9,812 bases of DNA from Bacteroidia bacterium (GTDB lineage Bacteria > Bacteroidota > Bacteroidia > Bacteroidales > VadinHA17). The translations under genes and the position numbers were made by a program. Under the pieces are notes generated by a model, which did not search any database, was not told the origin of the DNA, and saw only the letters and a program-made list of their open reading frames with translations. Positions 1-6,415 of this stretch are shown here, one piece after another; the stretch's first letter is position 1; each line of letters begins with the position of its first letter. The stretch covers positions 1 through 9,812 of the forward strand of contig JAPLEC010000190.1 in the NCBI GenBank assembly GCA_026391515.1. Direction: 5' to 3'.

Positions 1-35
1 ACAGGCTCTTCAAAGGGGGACTCATAATAGTCAAC
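1..35. other. Left edge, no assignable gene
   Basis: Thirty-five bases remain downstream of the alaS stop. One plus-strand frame closes with tandem TAA TAG stops at 25-30, and an ATG on the minus strand at 25-23 opens a frame that leaves the window. Either could be the end or beginning of a neighbouring gene, but the stretch is too short to decide. I see no hairpin that would serve as an alaS terminator. Confidence 0.3.
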
Positions 36-2669
36 TTATGACACTTTTCTTATATATTCTTCAGCTTTTTTGATGGCTTTCTTTATACCGTCTGGATTCT
101 TTCCCCCGGCGGTAGCAAGGAATGGCTGTCCGCCGCCTCCACCATTAATTTCAGGAGCGATTTCCTTTATTATATTCACTGCACTGATGTTTTTTTCGGT
201 TACAAGTTTGTCGCTCACCATAACAACAATATTGGCTTTATCTCCAATTGCTGATCCAATAACAACTACGCAGTTATCAGAAGCTTTTCTTACCTCGAAG
301 GCTATTTTTTTAAGTGTGTCAGGTGAATCTGTTTCTATCTGCCCTGCGACATATCTGATACTCTTTATAGTAACTGCATTTTCTTCAAGATTTTTAAGGG
401 CAAAATGAGCTGACTGCGCCTCATATTTTTCAACTGTTTTTCTGAGAGAATTATATTCAGCAATTAGTTTTTCTACAGACTCTTTAACGTTTCCGGTACT
501 TTTAAGAAGAACTCCGATTTCCTCGAGTGAGTTTAATTTTTCATTTATATACTCATCTGCTTTTGCTGCCGTTACAGCTTCGATTCTTCTTATTCCTGCA
601 GCAATTGCTCCTTCTGATACTATTTTTATTATTCCAATGCTGGCTGTCGATTCCACATGTGTTCCTCCGCACAGCTCAACTGAATTTCCAAATTCGACAA
701 CTCTTACTGTCTCTCCATATTTTTCTCCAAAGAGAGCCATAGCACCCATCGATTTGGCTTTTTTCAGGGATATATTTTCAGTAACCCTGCAATAATGGTT
801 TTCCCTTATCAGCTTATTTGCTATCATTTCGACTCGTGCCAGTTCTTCCCTGCTGATTTTACTGAAGTGACTGAAGTCGAACCGAAGCCTGTCGGGTGTT
901 ACGAGTGAGCCTTTCTGTTCTACATGCTTCCCAAGAACAGCCCGTAATGCGTAATGTATAAGATGAGTGGCAGTGTGATTACTCGCAGCCATTTGCCGTT
1001 TTTCAATATCAACAACTGCCGTAAAATGAGCTTTCGGATCAGAAGGTGCTTTTTTTGCAATATGAATAATTAATTCATTTTCCTTAATCGTATCAATGAT
1101 CAATATGCGTTCATTTTCGGAAAATATATATCCTGTATCACCTACCTGCCCACCCGATTCTGCATAAAACGGAGTTTTGTTGAAAACAAGCTGACATACC
1201 TCAGTGTTTTTCAGTTTAACATTCCTGAGCTTACTGATAAGTACCTCATCTTCAGTCTTTTCATAGCCTGTGAAATATGTCTCATCAGATTCCCTGATTA
1301 TCTGCCAGTCTCCCGCATCGAGTGCTGCATCCTTTCTCGATCTGCTTTTCTGTCCATGCATCTCTTTTTCAAACCCTTCAATATCGAGCTTCATCCCATT
1401 TTCCCTTAGGATAAGCTGGGTAAGATCGACCGGGAAGCCATATGTGTCATAAAGTTCGAAAGCAACTTTACCCGGCAGAATATTCTCTTTGTTCTTTTTC
1501 ATGTCAGTGATCATCCTGCTTATCATCTTCAGTCCTTTTCCGAGTGTTTTCAGAAAAGAAGATTCCTCTTCAAAAATGATCTTTGAAATCTGGTCCTGTG
1601 ATGTTTTTAATTCCGGGTAATAATCTCCCATAATCGAAGCAAGAACAGGTACAAGCTTGTACATGAAGGGTTCTTCAATCTCGAGATTATTGTACGCGTA
1701 CCTGACTGCCCGGCGGAGAATTCGCCTTATAACATATCCGGCTTTATTATTTGAAGGAAGCTGTCCGTCTGAAACAGAAAATGCAATGGCCCTGAGGTGA
1801 TCGGCAACCACGCGCATGGCAATATCCGACTTACCGTTTGCTCCATATTTCTTACCGGTAATAGCTGAGATTTCACTGATTAAGGATTGGAAGAGATCGG
1901 TATCGTAATTGGATTTCTTATTCTGAACAACCATGCAAAGCCGTTCGAATCCCATTCCGGTATCGACATGTTTTGAAGGAAGCATTTCGAGAGATCCGTC
2001 AGACTTCCTGTTGTACTGAATAAAAACCAGGTTCCATATCTCTATAACTTCCGGATGGCCTTTATTTATAAGCTCATGTCCGGGTATCTTGTCTCTTTCA
2101 ATTTCACTTCTGATATCTATATGGATTTCGGAACAAGGGCCACATGGACCCGTTTCTCCCATTTCCCAGAAATTATCCTTTTTAGTTCCTTCAATAATAT
2201 GGTTTCGCAATTTCGGGAAGCATTTTTTCCAGTACCTGAGAGCCTCTTCATCACGAGGAACATTTTCTTCGTCGCTGCCTTTAAAGATTGTTGCATAAAG
2301 CCGATCCTCGGGTATTCCCAGCTTCGCAACAAGAAATTCCCATGCCCATTCGATTGCCTCTTTTTTGAAATAATCGCCAAATGACCAGTTGCCAAGCATT
2401 TCAAACATGGTATGGTGGTAAGTATCATGTCCAACCTCCTCAAGATCATTATGTTTGCCAGAAACCCTGAGGCATTTTTGTGAGTTTGCGACTCTGCTGC
2501 TTTTCGGCTGACTGTGCCCAAGAAAAATATCTTTGAACTGATTCATCCCGGCATTAGTGAACATCAGAGTGGGATCGTTCTTAATTACCATTGGTGCTGA
2601 TGGGACAATATCATGGCCTTTTGAACGAAAAAATTCAAAAAACTCCTGCCTCAGTTCCTGTGCCTTCAT
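36..2669 (-). CDS. alaS: Alanine--tRNA ligase (AlaRS), complete
   Basis: Cytoplasmic class II aminoacyl-tRNA synthetase that charges tRNA-Ala with alanine and hydrolyses mischarged Ser- and Gly-tRNA-Ala. The chosen start gives MKAQELRQEFFEFF and 877 residues, the usual size for bacterial AlaRS. The catalytic domain comes first, with the motif 2 region HDTYHHTMFEMLGNWSFGDY near residues 81-100, TGPCGPCSEIH near 173-183 and VDTGMGFERL near 235-244. The tRNA-recognition region follows. The editing domain carries the zinc ligands H565 and H569 (HTATH) and C667 and H671 (CGGTH), all intact. The C-Ala domain ends with a glycine-rich stretch near 843-847. The frame stays open 53 codons further upstream to 2828, but that extension is unlike AlaRS and overlaps the divergent gene. 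On the minus strand a weak -7-like TATATTTA lies at 2701-2694, with no convincing -33 element. The gene is divergent from the M23 peptidase. Confidence 0.98.
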   Translation of the reverse strand: MKAQELRQEFFEFFRSKGHDIVPSAPMVIKNDPTLMFTNAGMNQFKDIFLGHSQPKSSRVANSQKCLRVSGKHNDLEEVGHDTYHHTMFEMLGNWSFGDYFKKEAIEWAWEFLVAKLGIPEDRLYATIFKGSDEENVPRDEEALRYWKKCFPKLRNHIIEGTKKDNFWEMGETGPCGPCSEIHIDIRSEIERDKIPGHELINKGHPEVIEIWNLVFIQYNRKSDGSLEMLPSKHVDTGMGFERLCMVVQNKKSNYDTDLFQSLISEISAITGKKYGANGKSDIAMRVVADHLRAIAFSVSDGQLPSNNKAGYVIRRILRRAVRYAYNNLEIEEPFMYKLVPVLASIMGDYYPELKTSQDQISKIIFEEESSFLKTLGKGLKMISRMITDMKKNKENILPGKVAFELYDTYGFPVDLTQLILRENGMKLDIEGFEKEMHGQKSRSRKDAALDAGDWQIIRESDETYFTGYEKTEDEVLISKLRNVKLKNTEVCQLVFNKTPFYAESGGQVGDTGYIFSENERILIIDTIKENELIIHIAKKAPSDPKAHFTAVVDIEKRQMAASNHTATHLIHYALRAVLGKHVEQKGSLVTPDRLRFDFSHFSKISREELARVEMIANKLIRENHYCRVTENISLKKAKSMGAMALFGEKYGETVRVVEFGNSVELCGGTHVESTASIGIIKIVSEGAIAAGIRRIEAVTAAKADEYINEKLNSLEEIGVLLKSTGNVKESVEKLIAEYNSLRKTVEKYEAQSAHFALKNLEENAVTIKSIRYVAGQIETDSPDTLKKIAFEVRKASDNCVVVIGSAIGDKANIVVMVSDKLVTEKNISAVNIIKEIAPEINGGGGGQPFLATAGGKNPDGIKKAIKKAEEYIRKVS

Positions 2670-2713
2670 CTCTTGACTTGACAATGTATTGTGTAAATAT
2701 ACCCTTAAATCGG

Positions 2714-2745
2714 TTTGTAAAATTAATTTTTTTGGATTAGATTTG
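2714..2745 (+). promoter_or_regulatory. Bacteroidota-type promoter for the first M23 gene
   Basis: A -33 element TTTG (2714-2717) is followed by 20 bases and a -7 element TAGATTTG (2738-2745). Both match the Bacteroidota primary sigma factor consensus TTTG / TAnnTTTG with normal spacing. Transcription would begin near 2750, giving a leader of roughly 35-40 nt before the ATG at 2787. The site lies in the 117-bp divergent region shared with alaS. Seen directly in sequence; activity is inferred. Confidence 0.7.
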
Positions 2746-2786
2746 TCGATCAGGAAAAATAAAAATTCGAGATTCAAGCCTAAGCA

Positions 2787-3755
2787 ATGCGAAGACGAAA
2801 ATATTTTCTTGACCATAATGATGTACAATTCAAGCAGGTACGGCTTCCTTGGGGGAAAAAGCTATTACGTTTGTTCTTGTGGTTAACCTGCTCCATTGCA
2901 GTTACCATATTTTATAGCTTAATTTTTGAAAATATCTTTGGGTCGCCTAAAGATAAAATGCTGAACCAGCAAGTTGAAAATATCAGGTTTCAATATTCTA
3001 TTGCCAACAGAGAGCTCAACAATTCCATGGAAAGAATTAAAAGCCTCAAAATGTCGGATGAAATAAGGTACCGTCCGATATTGATGATGGACAGTATTCC
3101 ATGGTCTATCAGAAATCCCGGATTTGGTGGTGTTGACAGGTTCGAAGATCTTGATGGATATATTAACTCTAATCTCATGAGATCCATTAATGTAAGGATC
3201 GAAGAGATGAAAAATATGGTCAATGTTCAGGGTGAATCATTCAGATCGATTGCTGACAGATCTGCTGAATGGAAATACGAGATAGATCACTCGCCGGCAA
3301 TAAGTCCTGTCGGTCCTTCTTACCGGCTGGGTGACGGATTCAGATTCCGTCCGATTCATCCTGTACTCGGAGTCGGCCGGATGCATTATGGCCAGGATTT
3401 TGAGGTGCCGTATGGTACAAAGGTATACGCAACCGGTGACGGCAAGGTTGTCGAATCTGGCTTTAATACAGGTGGTTTCGGAAATTATGTCGTAATCGAC
3501 CACGGGTACGGGCTTGTATCAATCTACGCACATCTCAGCAAAATAAATGTTCCCAAGGATGTCAATGTAAGAAGAGGTGACATGATAGGCCTGAGCGGAA
3601 GTACCGGATCATTATCAACAGGTCCGCATCTGCATTATCAGATAAATAAATATGGATCGCCTGTCAGCGCAATAAATTTCTTCAATAACGATATCACCCA
3701 GGAAGAATTCAACGAGATGATCCAGGCTTTCGGATCCAAATCAATATTCAGATAA
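2787..3755 (+). CDS. Membrane-anchored M23 (LytM/peptidase-fold) metallopeptidase, diverged copy
   Basis: A 322-residue protein, probably anchored in the inner membrane with its enzyme domain in the periplasm. Layout: short basic N-terminus (MRRRKYF), one hydrophobic segment near 26-47, a helical stalk near 55-165, then an M23 domain near 180-300. By comparison with LytM, the zinc ligands would be H200, D204 and H283, and the catalytic histidines H249 (YAHL) and H281 (HLHY). All are present, so peptidoglycan endopeptidase activity is plausible. The start is supported because the N-terminus aligns without gaps, up to the membrane segment, with the paralogue at 3843-4814. Odd points: the usual SGFGxRxHP lead-in reads DGFRFRPIHP, with one extra residue, and the usual APxG after the HxxxD motif reads VPYG. 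It has its own promoter and its own terminator, so it is probably monocistronic. The exact substrate is unknown. Confidence 0.9.
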   Translation: MRRRKYFLDHNDVQFKQVRLPWGKKLLRLFLWLTCSIAVTIFYSLIFENIFGSPKDKMLNQQVENIRFQYSIANRELNNSMERIKSLKMSDEIRYRPILMMDSIPWSIRNPGFGGVDRFEDLDGYINSNLMRSINVRIEEMKNMVNVQGESFRSIADRSAEWKYEIDHSPAISPVGPSYRLGDGFRFRPIHPVLGVGRMHYGQDFEVPYGTKVYATGDGKVVESGFNTGGFGNYVVIDHGYGLVSIYAHLSKINVPKDVNVRRGDMIGLSGSTGSLSTGPHLHYQINKYGSPVSAINFFNNDITQEEFNEMIQAFGSKSIFR

Positions 3756-3786
3756 TCTGACAGATATTCCTTTGGTTAACATTCAG

Positions 3787-3810
3787 AAAGACCATTCAGG
3801 GTCTTTTTTT
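3787..3810 (+). terminator. Intrinsic terminator after the first M23 gene
   Basis: A perfect 7-bp stem, AAAGACC (3787-3793) with GGTCTTT (3800-3806), encloses a 6-nt loop. A T-run follows to 3810, and after one G a second T-run reaches 3817. It lies 32 nt after the M23 stop and separates the two M23 genes transcriptionally. Confidence 0.85.
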
Positions 3811-3827
3811 GTTTTTTATGAATTGAT

Positions 3828-3835
3828 TATCTTTA
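3828..3835 (+). promoter_or_regulatory. Candidate -7 element for the second M23 gene
   Basis: TATCTTTA matches TAnnTTTG at all but the last fixed base. It sits only 7 bases before the ATG at 3843, so the transcript would be nearly leaderless. The nearest upstream TTTG (3808-3811), at the end of the preceding terminator, is 16 bases away, which is shorter than the usual spacing. A fresh promoter is expected here because a terminator lies just upstream. Confidence 0.4.
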
Positions 3836-3842
3836 CACCGTT

Positions 3843-4814
3843 ATGCCAAATTCAAGATACAGGTTTAATCCCGAATCTCTCAGTTTTGACAAGATCCGTC
3901 TGGGATTCAGAGCAGTATTACTGAGGGCACTGGCTTATTTCGTCGGTTCGCTTTTAATTGCATTTTTTTACTACCTGATTTTTGCCATTTTTTTCGATTC
4001 ACCCAAAGAGAAAGCATTGTTGAGGGAAATTGATCAGCTTACCCTTCAATATGATCTGATCCACAGAGAGATGGATAACCTTGATAAGGTTATCGGTCAG
4101 CTTCAGCAGACCGATGATAATCTTTACAGAACAATATTTGAAGCAGAACCAATATCGGAAACCCAGCGTGAAAGCGGAGTTGGAGGCATAAACAGATACC
4201 AGGAGCTTGAAGGATACAACAACTCAAGCATTGTTATCGAAACTGCAAAAAGACTTGACCAGCTGAAGAAAAAGATCTATGTTCAGTCAAAGTCATTTGA
4301 TGACCTCATTGTAATGGCAAAACAAAAAGAGGAAATGCTTGCTTCAATTCCTGCTATTATCCCCATTTCCGGAAAGGATCTTACACGTGTTGCTTCAGGA
4401 TACGGGTTAAGGATACATCCTTATTATAAAATTGTAAAATTTCATGCAGGGATGGATTTTACCGCTCCATCGGGAACAGATGTTTATGTTACAGGCAATG
4501 GTGTTGTTGAACAGGTTATGTCATCTAAGAGAGGTCTTGGTAATCACATCATTATTAATCATGGATTCGGGATTACTTCAATTTATGCTCATCTGGACAG
4601 ATTTAACGTGCGGGTGGGGCAAAAAGTACAAAGAGGTGATGTTATCGGTTTTGTTGGTAGTACTGGAATGTCAGTTGCCCCTCACCTGCATTATGAGATC
4701 AAAGTTAACGGAGTAAATGTTGATCCTGTGAACTATTATTTTAATGATCTTTCCGCGGAAGAATATGATAGGATGATTGAAATTGCTTCCAAGACAGGGC
4801 AATCTTTTGATTAA
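3843..4814 (+). CDS. Membrane-anchored M23 metallopeptidase, canonical copy
   Basis: A 323-residue paralogue of the preceding gene with the same layout: N-terminal RYRFNPESLSFDKI, a membrane segment near 24-50, a helical stalk near 55-170 and an M23 domain near 180-300. Expected zinc ligands are H201, D205 and H283; catalytic histidines are H250 and H281. The lead-in SGYGLRIHP and the HAGMDFTAPSG block are canonical, so this is the better candidate for an active peptidoglycan endopeptidase. From memory of the family, the C-terminus (NYYFNDLSAEEYDRMIEIAS) is typical of M23 proteins encoded near alaS in Bacteroidota, which would make this the ancestral copy; that is inference. Its stop is 19 bp before the CapA-like start with no terminator between them, so co-transcription with the CapA-like and MerR genes is likely. 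Confidence 0.92.
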   Translation: MPNSRYRFNPESLSFDKIRLGFRAVLLRALAYFVGSLLIAFFYYLIFAIFFDSPKEKALLREIDQLTLQYDLIHREMDNLDKVIGQLQQTDDNLYRTIFEAEPISETQRESGVGGINRYQELEGYNNSSIVIETAKRLDQLKKKIYVQSKSFDDLIVMAKQKEEMLASIPAIIPISGKDLTRVASGYGLRIHPYYKIVKFHAGMDFTAPSGTDVYVTGNGVVEQVMSSKRGLGNHIIINHGFGITSIYAHLDRFNVRVGQKVQRGDVIGFVGSTGMSVAPHLHYEIKVNGVNVDPVNYYFNDLSAEEYDRMIEIASKTGQSFD

Positions 4815-4833
4815 TCTTTCCTTAAAATTGTTT

Positions 4834-5904
4834 ATGAAGGGAAATCTCATTTCTATCCTGATAACATCATTAATTATCAGTGCCTTACGTTTACAATGTT
4901 TTGCTGTTCAGGCAGATACTGTCCGTAACAATGAAAACATTGTAATTACCGGTGTCGGAGATATTATGTTCGGAACTGCTTTTCCATCAGCAAAATACCT
5001 GCCTCCCCACAATAATCCTTTATTATTATTGGGCGACCTTGCTGATACACTTGCAGCTTCAGATATTACATTCGGAAATCTTGAAGGCTCATTCCTTAAT
5101 TATGGGGAACCTGTTAAAAAATGCAGGGATACAACAAAATGCTACCTCTTCAGGATGCCGGAACAATATGTAAATGCCTTGGTTGTTTCAGGATTTGATA
5201 TTTTGAGTCTGGCAAATAACCATTTTGGCGATTTCGGTCCTGTTGCAAGGAGTCGCACAATTGAGCTGCTTGATTCCCTTGGTATATATTACGGTGGACT
5301 GCTGGAATATCCTTATTCAATTTTCAGGAAAGACAGCCTTCTTTATGGATTTTGTGCATTTGCTCCTAATGCAGGAACTATCAGTATTAATGATATTTCA
5401 AAAGCTGAAGAGATTGTTAAACTTCTAGCTGATACCTGCAATATTGTGATAGTTTCTTTCCATGGTGGCGCTGAAGGAGCTGATTATCAGCATGTTCCAA
5501 AAACGGAAGAGATGTTTTATACTGAAAGCAGGGGAGACGTTTATAATTTTGCACACCGGATGATTGATTCTGGTGCAGATGTAATTTTTGGTAACGGACC
5601 ACACATAACAAGGGCTATTGAAATTTACAAAAACCGTTTTATAGGATACAGCCTCGGGAATTTTTGCACCTACGGCAGATTCAATTTGTCAGGTCCCAAT
5701 GGAATCGCACCGGTTTTTCGATTAAATATCAATTCGGATGGGAGATTTATTTCCGGAAGAATAATCCCGGTTTATCAGACATATATTGGAGTAAGAGTCG
5801 ATCCTGAGAAACGGGTAATCAGGAAAATTCAGGATCTTACTGCAGCAGATTTTCCTGATTCAGTTATAAAAATTTCAGATAATGGTGAAATAACATATAA
5901 ATAA
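4834..5904 (+). CDS. Exported CapA/PgsA-family protein (PGA_cap metallophosphatase fold)
   Basis: A 356-residue protein of the CapA/PgsA family, a calcineurin-like metallophosphatase fold known from poly-gamma-glutamate capsule systems. Family blocks in order: GVGDIMFG near 40-47, GNLEGSF near 81-87, LANNHFGDFG near 126-135, VSFHGGAE near 207-214, FGNGPHI near 252-258 and YSLGNF near 272-277. Likely metal or active-site residues are D43, E84, N129, H130, H210 and H257. I chose this ATG because it begins a clear signal peptide (MKGNLISILITSLIISALRL, probable cleavage after VQA near residue 27). The upstream ATG at 4777 would overlap the M23 gene and bury that signal. C97 and C103 could form a disulfide outside the cytoplasm. 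No capB or capC homologue is in the window, so a capsule role is not supported here. An envelope role beside the M23 peptidase is inference. Confidence 0.9.
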   Translation: MKGNLISILITSLIISALRLQCFAVQADTVRNNENIVITGVGDIMFGTAFPSAKYLPPHNNPLLLLGDLADTLAASDITFGNLEGSFLNYGEPVKKCRDTTKCYLFRMPEQYVNALVVSGFDILSLANNHFGDFGPVARSRTIELLDSLGIYYGGLLEYPYSIFRKDSLLYGFCAFAPNAGTISINDISKAEEIVKLLADTCNIVIVSFHGGAEGADYQHVPKTEEMFYTESRGDVYNFAHRMIDSGADVIFGNGPHITRAIEIYKNRFIGYSLGNFCTYGRFNLSGPNGIAPVFRLNINSDGRFISGRIIPVYQTYIGVRVDPEKRVIRKIQDLTAADFPDSVIKISDNGEITYK

Positions 5905-5908
5905 GACT

Positions 5909-6244
5909 ATGCCATACAGGGAAAAACCAATAGAAAAGCTCTATTATTCAATAGGCGAAGTTTCAAAGATGCTGGATGTTCCAATATCGACTGTGAGGTT
6001 TTGGGAAAATGAATTCAACATCCTGAAACCAATGAAGAATAAAAAGGGAAACAGGTTGTTCACACCAACGGATATTAAAAACCTGAAGATAATTCATCAT
6101 CTTCTTAAGGAGGAAGGAATGACTCTTCCCGGCGCAAAAAAGAAACTTGCAGGCAAATGGGAAGAGGTTGATTATAAGTACGAAATAAATGAATCACTCC
6201 AGAAAATAAAGGGATTGCTTCTCGATTTGCGGGATAATATTTAA
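5909..6244 (+). CDS. Small MerR-family DNA-binding regulator
   Basis: A 111-residue protein starting 4 bp after the CapA-like stop, so translationally close to it and probably in the same operon. The MerR winged helix-turn-helix covers roughly residues 11-72: YYSIGEVSKMLDVPISTVRF (helix-turn-helix), then FWENEF and the wing GNRLFTPTDIKNLKIIHHLL. A short helix, possibly for dimerisation, follows to the end. The chain has no cysteine and no effector domain, so metal or redox sensing of the MerR or SoxR kind is ruled out. What it senses, if anything, is unknown. Small MerR proteins next to an M23 peptidase recur in Bacteroidota (recalled, not checked). It may control this envelope operon or its own expression; I see no clear MerR-type operator with a long spacer upstream. 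Confidence 0.9.
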   Translation: MPYREKPIEKLYYSIGEVSKMLDVPISTVRFWENEFNILKPMKNKKGNRLFTPTDIKNLKIIHHLLKEEGMTLPGAKKKLAGKWEEVDYKYEINESLQKIKGLLLDLRDNI

Positions 6245-6289
6245 GATTAAATAATGCTTACTTTCTATTTTCATTAACCCTACCCCCGA

Positions 6290-6317
6290 CCCCTTCCCAT
6301 AAGTCTAAGGGAAGGGG
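6290..6317. repeat. Inner hairpin 1 of the palindromic element
   Basis: A 9-bp perfect stem (6290-6298 with 6309-6317) around a 10-nt loop, ATAAGTCTAA. The sequence that follows is purine-rich, without a T-run. Confidence 0.75.
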
Positions 6318-6346
6318 AGGAAATCAATTTTCATTCATCAATAACA

Positions 6347-6373
6347 CCCTTCCCTTATTGTTTAAGGGAAGGG
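6347..6373. repeat. Inner hairpin 2 of the palindromic element
   Basis: An 11-bp perfect stem (6347-6357 with 6363-6373) around a 5-nt loop, TTGTT. Its right arm also overlaps the right arm of the outer inverted repeat, so the two foldings compete. Confidence 0.8.
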
Positions 6374-6415
6374 GCCTGGGGAAGGGTTAAAGAATAATAA
6401 TAATAAGAACATAAT

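Larger units (their letters stand above)
6274..6390. repeat. GC-rich nested palindromic element (REP/BIME- or MITE-like)
   Basis: The outer arms are 6274-6298 and 6366-6390. The second arm reverse-complemented matches the first at 22 of 25 bases, and both ends read TTAACCCT in that orientation. Inside are two hairpins: CCCCTTCCC (6290-6298) with GGGAAGGGG (6309-6317), and CCCTTCCCTTA (6347-6357) with TAAGGGAAGGG (6363-6373). The motifs CCCTTCCC and GGGAAGGG occur repeatedly, and their composition differs sharply from the AT-rich flanks. No T-run follows either hairpin on the plus strand, so a terminator is unlikely. The best reading is a dispersed extragenic palindromic repeat between MerR and nif3; copy number elsewhere in the genome cannot be seen here. 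Confidence 0.75.

Noticed and set aside
2055..2384. Open frames of 60-134 codons on either strand within alaS
   Set aside because: They are opposite-strand or off-frame shadows of a strongly conserved gene, with no recognisable domains.
2670..2828. A 53-codon upstream extension of the alaS frame
   Set aside because: The residues do not resemble any AlaRS N-terminus, the extension crosses the divergent promoter and overlaps the M23 coding start, and the internal ATG at 2669 gives the normal 877-residue protein.
2689..2886. A 65-codon plus-strand frame across the divergent region
   Set aside because: It covers the promoter at 2714-2745 and the M23 start in another frame, and its sequence shows no domain.
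4834..4905. CapA-like protein as a lipoprotein, using C22
   Set aside because: The residues before the cysteine (RLQC) do not fit a lipobox, while a type I signal cleavage after VQA fits well.
5909..6244. MerR-type metal or redox sensor
   Set aside because: The protein has no cysteine and no effector domain.
6290..6317. Hairpin as an intrinsic terminator for the merR operon
   Set aside because: The stem is followed by AGGAAATC, not a T-run. It belongs to the larger palindromic element.
6274..6390. CRISPR repeat-spacer array
   Set aside because: The repeated units are inverted and nested, not direct repeats with regular spacers, and no cas genes are near.
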